Positions 10,401 through 20,249 of a stretch of 64,000 nucleotides of DNA are shown here, piece by piece; positions within the stretch are counted from its first letter, which is position 1, and each line of letters begins with the position of its first letter. Source of the stretch: Lutraria lutraria (Eukaryota; Mollusca; Bivalvia; Venerida; Mactridae); assembly GCA_964023205.1 (NCBI GenBank), contig OZ026846.1, forward strand, positions 32,880,194 through 32,944,193, given 5' to 3'. The translations under genes and the position numbers were made by a program. The notes beneath the pieces are model-generated. The model worked only from the letters and a program-made list of their open reading frames with translations, was not told the DNA's origin and made no database searches.

Positions 10401-12491
10401 AGCAAGCACAACCGTAACAAATTCTTCCTCCTTTCCAAGAAATCGAAGGACGTCATGACTGAGTGTTTGTTTATGACACAAAAAGCTTTTTTTAATAAAG
10501 ATCTTCGTAACTGAAACAATAAAGGCATGTAATATACGAAACAAACATGAAATAATGACTATTAGGAATAGTTATAAATCAAGGACGTAGAATTCCAGGG
10601 AGAGGCTTTGGAACTTGTGATTGGACCCTTTTGTTGTATTCTGCAAATATTTATTCCATGCAATGTTATGTAACTATGAGAGAACAAAAAGTCATGAAAT
10701 ATATTTAAACTGACTTAGAATTATCCAAACCTTCACTCTGCTTAATTCCATTCGATCTATTATATTCTTTTTTATCATGAATTTGTATCTGGCCGGTCGA
10801 ATTGACAACAAAGGCTCACGTTCTCCGTTGATAACAAAACTGTAACCATTTTCATCTGAAATCAAGAGAAAATGTAACAAAAACCTATTTCAGTACATGT
10901 GATGATATTGTTGCAGTATTTATAATATTTGTTCAACAATTAACCTACATATTTAATGTGGATGTAGGGTAAATAGGTGGTGGGCGTTCAACCCAGCAAT
11001 ATATATCACGCCTGCATTATGAGTTTGCAATCCCTTTCAAGACATTTATACGAAGAATCTGACTGAACGCTTTAGTTGAAACCTTGTTAATCGGAGGCAA
11101 CTTTTAAACTGGAATGAGTGGCCGAGACTGCTGTATTCTGATGCCAAAAATTTCACTTATTTTCAAGCAACAGATTCAACAAGAAGTAGTCAAAGTCTGC
11201 CAAGTCCCTCGCTGACGAAGTTACCAAATGAGGAATATTTATTCCTCTTTAAAAGCACAAGGTAACAATTTAAGGTACAGAGAAAACAAAAATATTTAGG
11301 TTTTAAATAGCTATCTGCCCCGGACAATTTTAACCAAAAGGCAATAGCCAAGTTAAAAAACCAGGGTTATGGGTCTTGTGCCTGCACTTCTCCTCATCAC
11401 CCCCACAATCCACTTATGAAGTTCTAATCGCTACCTTGATCCGTTATGGAGTTATGTTCCGGACAAAAAAGACATTCAAATATTTACCAAAGAGCAATTA
11501 CACAAGAAGTACAAAAGCCAGGATTATGCGTATGTGGTCTGCACTTTTCCTGATCATCACCTGTCTACCTCTTCAAAGTTTCAAATCATTACCTTGGTCT
11601 GTTACGGAGTTATGTCTCGGACAAGAAAGTGTGATGGACACACAGGCATTTTAATACTTACATATCTTGTTCCAGGACTTCATATTCAAACCTAGCATAC
11701 CATCATCTGTATCTGGTAAAGAAGGATTGGTGGTACATGTATAGGTTCAGACAAGTTTGATATTGAGTGCAATTCAAACAAGATACAACATATATGATCA
11801 ATTTGTACATTAACACATGTTTAGGCAAAAGAGAACACGAAGTTCCCCATTTTTAAAAATATATTTAATATACAAATGTATTACATAAGTTCGGAGATCT
11901 TCATATGAATCTTAGCTATAATCGTGTTAGTTAGAGCACACCAACAGGTGTACTTATCAAGAGGGCTGTGACCTTAAGATCAAGTAAGGTATATGTCTTA
12001 CAGCAAAATTAATTAACAGTGCGATTTGTATACTAACTTGGACGTAGTAGACTGTTAGCTATCTTCGCAGGAATATCAATACCAGGAATAGTTCCATCAA
12101 TGTAGGTCAAGGTCACAAGTGTAGGAGGGATCTCACATTCTTCTAACACTACAGGTACTATACAACTATATCCACATCCCATTGATGTAACAAAGGCTGC
12201 GTCAGTCTCGTACTTACACCATCCACTCTGTAGAAAACTAGGAGAGACAAACAACAGTACCTTTACACTCAAAGCCATTCCTTCCTTGATGTTGACAGCG
12301 ATATCTTTACCAGGTTGAAAATCACGATCAGAATAAAAACATTTCACGGGAAATCTACGTTCTAGTTCATCAATATATTCAATCACTTTCTCTCTCTCTT
12401 CACAACTATAAGAAACAAAAAAATGTCGAGATTTTCCTTCAGGTAAAGCTGGAAGATTCTGTAAAATAGGTCCATCATTAGTTTCAGCCAT
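7267..12491 (-). CDS. TIR-A: TIR-domain protein with two predicted membrane segments (whole gene, 7 exons)
   Basis: The gene is read from seven exons on the minus strand: 12491-12038, 11712-11662, 10855-10731, 10510-10208, 8971-8885, 8040-7975 and 7422-7267 (stop at 7269-7267). All introns are GT-AG and all phases agree (1,1,0,0,0,0), giving 1242 nt and 413 residues. Residues about 20-151 form a TIR domain: box 1 HFFVSYS, BB-loop RDFQPG with Pro60, and WCKYE with Glu95 at the place of the NADase glutamate of SARM1-type TIRs. Residues about 241-266 and 283-304 are hydrophobic, so a cytosolic TIR, a short lumenal loop and a cytosolic tail are expected. Homologous exons occur in TIR-B and TIR-C. 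The role is inferred to be innate immune signalling or NAD cleavage. I do not recognise a named orthologue. Confidence 0.85.
7975..8040 (-). CDS. TIR-A exon 6
   Basis: A 66-nt exon, phase 0 to 0, with acceptor TTTACAG and donor GAG|GTACAA. It encodes EYLTGILRTRNL followed by an acidic stretch. The counterpart in TIR-B (48290-48352) encodes EYFIGILKSRNL and is one codon shorter. Confidence 0.8.
8080..8143. repeat. Small hairpin in TIR-A intron 5
   Basis: GGCACATAAATT at 8086-8097 is exactly complementary to AATTTATGTGCC at 8125-8136, with a 27-bp spacer. It is probably a remnant of a foldback or MITE element. Confidence 0.5.
8274..8433 (+). repeat. MITE of the CAACCTCTCC family, copy 1
   Basis: The left end contains GCAACCTCTCC and the right end GGAGAGGATGTACTGTA. 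Internal motifs GTTGTTGTTGAGAGG and TAGTTAAATCGTG are shared with copies at 9059-9216 (inverted) and 9656-9830. It lies in an intron of TIR-A. Confidence 0.65.
8885..8971 (-). CDS. TIR-A exon 5
   Basis: An 87-nt exon of 29 codons, phase 0 to 0. The acceptor is CTCTACAG, and the donor ACA|GTATCC is unusual but is shared exactly in its intronic part with TIR-B. The product begins SKLWDVTGKEC and ends in a basic run KKRKQPT, consistent with a cytosolic juxtamembrane segment after the second hydrophobic segment. Confidence 0.8.
9059..9216 (-). repeat. MITE of the CAACCTCTCC family, copy 2 (inverted)
   Basis: This copy runs opposite to copies 1 and 3. It begins ACGGTACAACCTCACC and ends TTGGAGAGGCTGCACTGTA, showing the terminal inverted repeat of the family (TACAGT(A/G)CAACCTCTCC). 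It sits between exons 4 and 5 of TIR-A. Confidence 0.65.
9656..9830 (+). repeat. MITE of the CAACCTCTCC family, copy 3
   Basis: It starts TACAGTACAACCTCTCC, the clearest left end of the three copies, and ends with AAGGTTGTACTT. The interior matches copy 1, including the TAGTTAAATCGTG motif. Confidence 0.65.
10208..10510 (-). CDS. TIR-A exon 4 (membrane exon)
   Basis: A 303-nt exon, phase 0 to 0, with acceptor TTGTTTCAG and donor AAG|GTTAGT. It encodes two hydrophobic stretches, residues about 241-266 and 283-304 of the protein, separated by an acidic loop containing DDFMDG. A basic cluster ERRKN precedes the first segment. TIR-B exon 4 at 46306-46611 aligns along its whole length with the same layout. 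Confidence 0.85.
10731..10855 (-). CDS. TIR-A exon 3
   Basis: A 125-nt exon, phase 1 to 0, with acceptor TTGATTTCAG and donor AAG|GTTTGG. It encodes a basic linker that includes ENGYSFVING and ends ELSRVK. The phases fit exons 2 and 4 exactly. No counterpart was found in TIR-B, so this exon rests on splice sites and frame alone. Confidence 0.65.
11345..11630. repeat. Two tandem diverged copies of a dispersed repeat
   Basis: Copy a (about 11345-11466) and copy b (about 11500-11627) share GGTTATG or GGATTATG, CTGCACTT, a cluster around CATCACC, TACCTTG(A/G)TC and GTTATGT(T/C)(C/T)CGGACAA in the same order. The pattern resembles a dispersed repeat seen in molluscan DNA. It is in intron 2 of TIR-A, just beyond exon 2. 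Apparent open frames through it look accidental. Confidence 0.5.
11662..11712 (-). CDS. TIR-A exon 2
   Basis: A 51-nt exon, phase 1 to 1, with acceptor TTTACCAG and donor ATAT|GTAAGT. It encodes TDDGMLGLNMKSWNKI. The same exon, also 51 nt, is present in TIR-B (38132-38182) and TIR-C (62851-62901). If intron 2 were retained the frame would stop at once, at TAA two codons past the donor. Confidence 0.9.
12038..12491 (-). CDS. TIR-A exon 1 (TIR domain)
   Basis: It starts at ATG 12491 in a good context (A at -3, G at +4) and encodes the whole TIR domain. The N-terminus is five codons shorter than in B and C (MAETNDG versus MADxDIVETDDG). The donor A|GTTAGT creates an in-frame stop if unspliced, giving a complete 152-residue TIR-only reading. 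The 5' flank does not resemble that of B and C and has no ISRE. Confidence 0.92.
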
Positions 12492-13956
12492 ATTTGCTAT
12501 GTTTTAATGCTTAAGCGAAGACACAAAGCTAGCCAACCGCCTTATCAGTGTACATGAACATTTATTGTTTTACACTGTGCATACATAACATACACAATTG
12601 TAAGTGGATTGTTACTAAGTAGTTTATACAGGCACGTGATGTCAAAACCAAGGCCAGAGTTTTATTTAGTTTCTCATATTGATAAAAAAAGTAAACACTA
12701 TTTTAAAATGCACCAAAGTCATACGCTATGTGTACATCGACAGGCATATCAACATCTCATTCAATCTCTGTAAGTTTTCTGTTAGCGCCTGATCCATAGC
12801 CTTAAAACTTGGCATACTGCGTCTCAGTTGCAGACAAAGTTCTTCCGCATAAGCTATGTGCTTGTTGCTCTCAGTAGTTCGTCCATTGCTGAAATTTCGT
12901 ACCCATCGTCTGATAGAACTTTATGCAAGTAGAAATTCTGAACCAACTTCTACAAGTTCTTTCTGAATTTCTATTATGCTTTTACCACGTTTTGTTTCAA
13001 TATGCTATTTATTCATTGCATGTCAACGTGAACGTACTGTCCGCCATTACGTTATTGCCAATGAAGTCATACGTAAGTGACGCCAAATTTAACGTTATTT
13101 TGTTCTGCGCAAACTAATGTATAGATATCAATTACTATAAATAACGTACGTCCAAATAAAAAAAAGTTCAATGTAATTCGCCTTATCAAGTCGCCAACGT
13201 GATACAAATTGAAATTACCAAATTCCACGAAATCCGCCATAATTAGTGATGCAACGATATACTGGTATATTGCGATACAGCGTCGGGCCGATACGCACCG
13301 CGGTACGACATCCATGTACCATTTAAAAAAACTCGTATTTGAAGTTTTGCGTAAATAAGCAATTTCAAGTTTGTGCAATTTTGGATTAAACCTTTTTAAT
13401 GGAGATCTTTATGCAGGTAAGTATTTTCGTTGTAAAAAGTTCATCGACACGATACCAAAACCACAATATCGCCAAAAATTGGAGGTAAATTTGATTATGT
13501 AATTAAACGTTCTTTTAGGACAACCCACTTATATATAATTACATGTATGCATGTATGTTTTAACCATTATTGTTGTTCAAAGTTCATTTAGTCAAACTAT
13601 TAAGTACAAGTAAATGTATATGTTGTGTTACATTCAGCGTATATTTGATTAAACTTGTGGTACAACAAAGTTCTAGTATTTGACCAGTCAAGTTTATGCT
13701 TGAGTTAAGTGGTGAGTGTTTGTAAACTTCTTCTTAAGAATTTACAATACGAAACCTTAAGGTTTTAAATAAAACAGATCAAATGTGCAAACATTTCCTC
13801 GTATACAGAACTACTATTCAAACACGGGCCCAGTTTAATTAACATTTTAAAATGAGACCAAAGAGTTAGCATTTCTTCTAGTTGTATTTAAGTGAATTCC
13901 ATCTACCTGGATTTATTAGTTATTTAAATGTGCGATTGTTAATACCAGGTGACACA
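12492..13956. promoter_or_regulatory. Intergenic region between divergent TIR-A and esterase
   Basis: About 1.46 kb separates the two divergent start codons. I see no coding sequence. No obvious TATA, ISRE or kB site was found beside the TIR-A start. A MITE-like fragment (13240-13480) lies within it. Shared or separate promoters cannot be told apart from sequence alone. Confidence 0.35.
13240..13480. repeat. Probable MITE fragment with CGATATAC / GCGATAC motifs
   Basis: The text GATGCAACGATATACTGG, followed by TATTGCGATACAG and CGGTACGACAT, resembles the ends of common GCAACGATA-type nonautonomous elements. A possible partner with ACACGATACC and CAATATCGCC occurs near 13446-13475, but the terminal repeat is not convincing. 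Confidence 0.3.
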
Positions 13957-15485
13957 ATGTGGCAACAGACATTAATTATTGTGTGCTTATGGTGTGTAAT
14001 TATCTTTGAGGTAAATTCCCAAAATCCTACAGTAACAACATCACTTGGGGAAATTGTTGGTACCCAGGAGACTGCATCGTTTAACACGCAAATGTATACG
14101 ATAAAACAATTCCTTGGAATACCGTACGGGAAGCCTCCAACTGGCGATCTCAGGTTCCGTAAACCACAACCGTACGGATATTTGAAGTCACCATTTGACG
14201 CTACTTCGTACGGTTACATTTGCCCTCAGATTGTCAGTCCAACCGAACCGCTCGTCGGCATACAAGATGAAGATTGTCTGCACTTAAACATTGTCGTACC
14301 CGACCAAACATCTGACGCTCCGTCGGGACATGCTGTGATGGTTTGGATACATGGAGGAGGATTTATTCTCGGTTCTTCCGACGAGTACGACAGCAAAGTC
14401 CTTGCTGGATTCGGTAATGTGATTGTTGTAACAATAAATTATAGACTCGGTCCACTGGGATTTCTTAGTACTATGGATTCTAGCTGTCCAGGAAACTTCG
14501 GTTTGTGGGACCAAAAGCTTGCGTTACATTGGGTTAAAGACAATATAGCATCATTCGGAGGTGATGTTGATAGAATAACCATATTTGGTGAATCAGCGGG
14601 GGCTATAAGCGGTACCATGCACGGTATGTTCCTTGACAATGTTGGCTTGTTTCGAAGAATTATTGTTCAAAGCGGCTCCCCTTCAGTTCGATCCATGAAC
14701 TGTTCAAGAGACACACTGACAGGTACAAAATTCATCGCGAGTAAATTCGATTGTGACCATGACGACACGGCACAAATGATTGAATGTCTACGTAAAATAA
14801 GCTGGCAAGAATACATGGCTTCCATTAATGCACTCAACGAAAATTTTGAGAATATTAAATATGTCATATTCGACCCGGTAGTTGACAACGATTACATAAA
14901 ACACGAACCCAGGTTTATCTCTGAAATGGTAAAGACTCGGGATTTAGAAGAAATTGAATCGTTAAGATCGTTCGACATGTTGTCTGGAATGAATGCTTAC
15001 GAAGGAGCATACTACGTTATGTTTTTCTCTGGAGTAAAAGATCAGAATATGTTCGAACCAACATCAGAGGAAATGAGGAATCGTTTGTTGCCAACAGCAA
15101 CTAGTTTGGTATATAGCCGAGAGTTTCCGGATGCCGTTATGAGATTGGTTGAGCATGAATACACAAACTGGACAAGGCCAAATGATTACCACGAAATCCG
15201 GATGCAGTTTCAGCGCATATTTGGAGACACTGGATTTGCTGTACCAACAGTTGAGTACGCGAGATTACAGCTTACGTCACCACCGAGTACAAACTCGTAT
15301 GTGTATAAATTTATGCCCGCTCCAACAACCAGGTCCCCTGCCACACCTGAGTGGATCCCAGGGGCCAACCATGCTGATGATCTAGGTTTTGTGTTCGGGT
15401 TTCTGAACAAGAATACCCCAGCTGAGTGGGAGATCGAATTATCGTCATACATGATGCGTTACTGGACTAACTTTGCCAAGAGCGG
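13957..15485 (+). CDS. Esterase exon 1 (alpha/beta-hydrolase core)
   Basis: This exon encodes residues 1-509 and part of 510, including the signal peptide and the full catalytic triad. Upstream in-frame codons back to 13882 lack an ATG, so the first ATG is preferred. Past the donor the frame continues for 30 codons of low-complexity sequence to a stop, which I take to be intron. Confidence 0.88.
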
Positions 15486-18400
15486 GTTTGTTTTTACTTC
15501 AATCTATCTATCAAATAATCATGGACATAGAATATTGATAGTTGTTTACATTACATACACGAATACATATCAATAATGAGTTTCCTTTTAGAGTCACTGT
15601 ATTTCCATGTTTTTAAACAATTAAATCATTCTGCTTGAAACGTTCATGGAATATTAATCACGCCCGTTTAACTCACAACGAGTGTAATTTATCCTTCGGC
15701 AAAAATGTTGTGAGAAACTTCCGTCCTTGTTGTGAGCACCCATGTTGTTTGTCAACAAGGTAATTTTTCCAAAATTTTAAAGAATATATCGTGCATTGAC
15801 AGCCAAAAGGTCCTATCAGCACTTTTGACAAAAAATGACATTTTTGCATAATTCATCCCGTCTATGTGTGTTTTACTTGTAAAATAAATATTTTAATCAT
15901 ATTCTAATTATATGTGATGTTTTTGTCATTTTGTAATTAGGGTCTATCAGCAAAAACCGTTTTCATTGACAGCCAAAATGTGATAACAGCAACACTGTTA
16001 CTGCCAAAAGGTCCCAACAGCAGATGAACATCCCTTGTCATGTTTATTGTTCTGCATTTACACTAATTGCTGGTTTGGCTATTATTTGTTATTATTATCT
16101 GACCTCTACACCACAATCTGTTCAGTATAGGAGGCACCTTTGTAGAAATAAGAAACTTGTGAACTGAAGTGTTGATAATTATAATTGTGCATAGCGAATT
16201 TCTGGCTGTAATATAGTTAAAAAGAGTAAGTATTTTCTTTACTACTATTATTGATAATTGTTTGTTGGTATTTCGAATAAATAAGCTTTATTATGATATG
16301 AATATTATCGATATTAATGTCATAATTGTACCTGTTATGTTAATTTTCGCACGACTGTTGATACCTTTTGGCTCCCGGCATAATACGATTTAAAATAAGT
16401 TTCCACGATATACTAGTAATCAATTTTGGTTACTTGTAAATGTTGAAATTTGCCGTATGTATTTGAAAGTTGCCGTATATATATTTAAAGAACTTGTTAA
16501 TAATAGGATGTTGCTAATTATGTATTTCCGATCAAATATTTTATGCTGATAAGACCTTTTGGCACCCCTGATTTCTATAATTTCATAAATGGATGTAGAA
16601 TGGTCTGACGAGGATATGTACATAGCTATATCACAACATTTACTGAATACTGGAAATGAAATCAAGAACAGTATGATTATATTGTATTCATACAAACATA
16701 CGGCAACTACGCAGCATATCTGTGCTCTATTTTTGATAACAATTTTGGGACAAGATGGAATTTGGAATTTCAAAATGTCAGATGTTCTCCCACTGGCCAC
16801 TGCAAATCTGTTATTAAAAAACATAACAATATACACAAGCAGACTAAACAGCCCTATCATTCGTGTTACACTGGATTTATGGCAGACATCCAATTAGATT
16901 CAAGAGACATCAACTCGTCATATTTGACTATTCCCGGTCATGAACATATCGATTCTTGTGTTCTAAGTATAAACTTGTAAGCACACTGCGATAAGTGAAC
17001 CAACAGCAATTGAAACAAAATCTGATGATGGAGAACACCATTCTTTGACCGAAACCCCATCCAAACGTACATCTGCTGACAAATGTGCAACACCAAGAAA
17101 AAAGGCAAATTATGTTTCTCCCAAAAAGTTGAAACTATCAAGAAAACGAACACCGAACGTTCAGCAGTGGAAAAAGAACATACGAAAAAACAAAAGGAAT
17201 ACTGGGCAAGCCTACATCTCAGCAGGTACTAAAAGAGAAATAGGTCCAAAGTATGTACAGCCATCAACCTGCAAAAACTACAAAAATAGATGTACTGAAA
17301 ATGTCAGTGAAGAAATCAGGCAGCAGATCTTTGATTGTTACTACGACGAGACAATGTCGTTTGAAAGAAAGTGCGATTTTATTTGCCAACATAAAGAAAT
17401 TGTTGCAACTAGTAACAGGTACGGACACACAAAGAAACACCAATCAAGAAAATACTTCTTATCTGTAGGGTCTCAGAAAATTGAAGTATGCAAACATTTT
17501 TGCATTGGAACAAAAGTTATTGACTGCACACTAAAGAGAAAACAATGTATTCCATGCATTCAGAAATTAAACATGCTAAAAAACAGACATCTTTGTTTGT
17601 GACAGATCAATGGGACACACTATTCCAAATGGCAAGTAGGAACAACCCTTACGTTGTCATACCCTTGAGGTATGATAACTTTTATGACCTCAAAATGTAT
17701 GCAAAAACACCTACAAAAAATTCAAAACGAGCGTGGATGGCACCAGGATTAATTGGCTTAAGGTCAAGGTTTTAAAAGCAGCCAAGAGTCACCAAAACTA
17801 AACATTTGTGAAATATGACACTTAAAATGAGGAGGTCATAGAGGGAGACCAGTAACAGCTGAAAAGATGTCAATGAAGTATAAAGATAAAATTCCAATTT
17901 CTGTCGCTAAGAAAAATGATTTGTTGGATTTCTGTAGGGACTATATCGTACCAGAGATATACTGGCCGTTTTATGAAAATTTGCCAACAAATAAAAATCT
18001 TAAAGACAGATTGCCTTGCCCCGATGTTCTGGAGATTTCAGACACAGACACGGATAGGGAATAGCCGATAAAAACTAAACATTTTGTGTGCTATATTTCT
18101 AACATTGATTAATGTCACATGTATTCACAGTTTTAACACCAGTTAGGGTTGTATTGAGCTAAAAACCTTGCTTATGTTTTGCTGATGGGACCTTTTGGCA
18201 GTCAAAAGCGCTTCAAAGACTCATGGTGGTGGGGAGCCAAAAGGTCTTATCAGCATAACATGCCAAATAAGGTATTTTCTATAATTATTCCAGTTAGATA
18301 TTTCTTGTGTATAATGTTACAACAAAACACAAGTTGTGTACAAAGTTTCATCTAATTCTGAATAAAACTTAATTTTATAGATATGTTTAAAACTTTAACT

Positions 18401-19926
18401 GCCTTTTTCTCGAAACTAAGAAAAGTGCTGATAGGACCTTTTGGCTGTCAATGCACGATATGCCTTTGTGTAAAAATATCGAAATGCAGTTACATAGCTT
18501 TGGGTTTTCCGAGTACGCACGTGTAAAGATATTGCCTGTTGGTGGACAATTTGATGGTAAAACCGAACGACGCGGTCACTCGGGAGGAATGAACAGGAAT
18601 GAACTTCTCGTCTGACCAAATAAAACATCTAATAAGTCAACCCAGGTCATTATCTTCACATGCGCGTACTCGGAAAACCCATGGCTGACTAACTGCATTT
18701 CGATATTTTTACACACAAGAAAACAAGTTTTTCAATTTTACAAACTTTATCTGATTTGAAACGTTCGGTACGAAGTGTCACAGACTTCGACCCCGTTCAA
18801 CTGTTATACATGTATATATTTACTGTATGAATAGGATATATCAGTTGATCGGGGTGGAATTCTGTGACAATTTCGTTTTATTTGGGGTAATTTTGGGTTA
18901 AATTATGGTGTTTTATGTACAGGTTAGGGTGCATATTTGGGTATTTTTGCATAAAAAGATAGCTAAAAGGAGGAGCGTTAGCCACTGTATCTTTCTTATA
19001 TAACGAAGAACACCCAAATATGCATTCTGTCTGTCTTAGTGCTCCGCTCATTTTCCCTATGATATCAATGTCATTGTCAATACTAATAATACGGTGCCTC
19101 TGATAGCTAGCCGTGTGCTAAGTCGTTCTTCGAAACTAAGCACATGTATATGTTTAAACGCCTGTTTTATAATATATTAAGGTAAGAAAGCCAAAAAATG
19201 AAACATCCTTGTCACTGATTGGATAAAAAAATGGGCGTGGACTAAATATATTTTATTACAATTTTACTGACATATGTCCGTTACTACTGCCTGTGGGTAC
19301 AATGTGTGTGTTCTCATATACTGTACAAACGTAACTGTTAATAAAGTCATGATTTATTTATCTCGTAAGAGGTATCACATGGTTGCTCACTATAGCCTCA
19401 AAATTGCGTTTTTGTAAGTTCAAACAAAATATAATCATACGTATAAAATACAGTAAACCCCGTCTGTCCGATTTAAAGGGGACCTAAATCTGACTTTTTA
19501 ATTTGATAGAATTTACACTACAAATGTATTTTCGAATTGCTGGTATACAATTTGGGACTGGCTTCATGACCCGCTGGCCGGACTGGCTAACTTTACCATA
19601 CTGATGTACTGTAGCCAACATATTACAAGTTCATCTCAATATCTTTTAGAAATCCAAATCTTCCGGTACAAGAAGGTCCCGAATGGAAGCAGTACGACAT
19701 GGAAGACCAGTTTTACATGGAATTTGACAAAGGTATGCCGGCTGATTCTCTTAAACAATATGTGTACGCCGAGGAATATGAATTCTGGCTGGAAGTCTTT
19801 CCTAATGTCGTGAAACATTTTGATGACTCCGGGGAACGACATGATGTATGTGAAACAAGCGGAGGGAACCAGCAGAGGATTTACATTTATGTTTTTATTC
19901 TAATGATTGCTTGTTTGGTTTTGTAA
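13957..19926 (+). CDS. Carboxylesterase/cholinesterase-family protein, secreted, probably GPI-anchored (2 exons)
   Basis: Exons 13957-15485 and 19650-19926 join in phase 2 (GG|GTTTGT, ACAG-type TTTTAG acceptor) to 1806 nt and 601 residues, a normal length for the family. Start ATG 13957 is the first ATG of the frame and opens a signal peptide of about 21 residues. The oxyanion-hole motif HGGGF (132-136), nucleophile GESAG (Ser213), Glu349 in NAYEG and His472 in GANHADD make a complete catalytic triad, so hydrolase activity is expected. The splice rebuilds the family motif NFAKSGNPNLP. A hydrophobic C-terminus after SGGN suggests a GPI signal. Substrate unknown. The gene diverges from TIR-A; its intron carries transposons. 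Confidence 0.88.
16589..16897 (+). pseudogene. Unrecognised open frame inside the DNA transposon
   Basis: A 102-codon frame starting MDVEWSDEDMYIAISQHLL. It precedes the recognisable transposase fragment and shares the element's ends, so it may be a 5' exon or an unrelated chance frame. No domain is recognised. Confidence 0.3.
17045..17602 (+). pseudogene. Transposase N-terminal fragment
   Basis: About 185 codons with the family signature as I know it: a basic block KRTPNVQQWKKNIRKNKRNT, then AYIS, a Cys pair region (CKNYKNRC), SEEIRQQIFDCYY, a CDFICQH segment and KYFLSVGSQKIEVCKHF. After this the reading passes into unrelated frame and jumps to the C-terminal part at about 17590, so the middle of the protein, including the acidic catalytic residues, is absent. 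Confidence 0.6.
17590..18064 (+). pseudogene. Transposase C-terminal fragment, frameshifted
   Basis: 17590-17775 reads VTDQWDTLFQMASRNNPYVV and then a Phe-rich stretch. After frame changes and stops, 17867-18064 reads PISVAKKNDLLDFC followed by FYENLP, which matches the usual end of the same transposase family. At least two frame disruptions separate the pieces, so no functional protein is made. Confidence 0.6.
18465..18718. repeat. Foldback element abutting the DNA transposon
   Basis: The left arm begins TTTGTGTAAAAATATCGAAA and the right arm is its imperfect reverse complement, ending TCGATATTTTTACACACAA. Arms of about 65 bp include GTACTCGGAAAACCC on the right and GGGTTTTCCGAGTACGC on the left. 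The element starts only three bases after the transposon's right inverted repeat. Confidence 0.7.
19650..19926 (+). CDS. Esterase exon 2 (C-terminus and GPI-type tail)
   Basis: The acceptor ATCTTTTAG precedes NPNLPVQEGPEWKQYD, the expected continuation of the cholinesterase-family fold. The final 15 residues, IYIYVFILMIACLVL, are hydrophobic and end at the stop, typical of a GPI-attachment signal, with SGGN just before as a possible cleavage region. Confidence 0.85.
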
Positions 19927-20249
19927 TCTTTTATATTAAGTAGAAAATATATGCCTCTCCACAGTGTATTAAAACTGAATAGTGAAAAATACCCAACCTT
20001 TACATAGAATTGACCATCATTATAAATGACAGTGCACCAAGTCATTTGATTATAAATAGGTGTGCTTGTTGTAGAATGTCTACCAAAACAAGTAACAGGT
20101 GTAAGTTTTCAAGATAAATGCAGTAGAGCATCATATGGGGGCTAGAATACTTACGGAATGATATCCAAACTTAACTATTTATCTATAAGAATGATATAAA
20201 AAAAACGTCGTATCCGAGGAAGAGGTAAACACTTCACTTTATCCGATTC

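Larger units (their letters stand above)
15786..18461 (+). mobile_element. DNA transposon with perfect 41-bp terminal inverted repeats
   Basis: The outer ends 15786-15826 and 18421-18461 are exact reverse complements over 41 bp and include GCCAAAAGGTCCTATCAGCA. Related subterminal motifs lie near 15939, 15968, 16003, 16358, 16544, 18181 and 18235 in both orientations, as expected for transposase binding sites. Inside are fragments of a transposase known to me from many predicted insect and cnidarian proteins: a basic Cys-containing N-terminal part and a C-terminal part. The central catalytic region is missing. No target-site duplication is evident. I do not assign a superfamily. Confidence 0.8.
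15486..19649 (+). other. Esterase intron loaded with transposons
   Basis: A 4.2-kb intron. It contains a decayed DNA transposon (15786-18461) and an adjoining foldback element (18465-18718). The remainder, about 18720-19640, has no coding or structured feature that I can support apart from a short CAGTAAACCCCGTCTGTCCG stretch near 19451 that may be a MITE end. Confidence 0.6.

Noticed and set aside
13882..13956. Upstream start for the esterase
   Set aside because: The extension begins at a TTG codon and lacks an ATG; the signal peptide starts neatly at ATG 13957.
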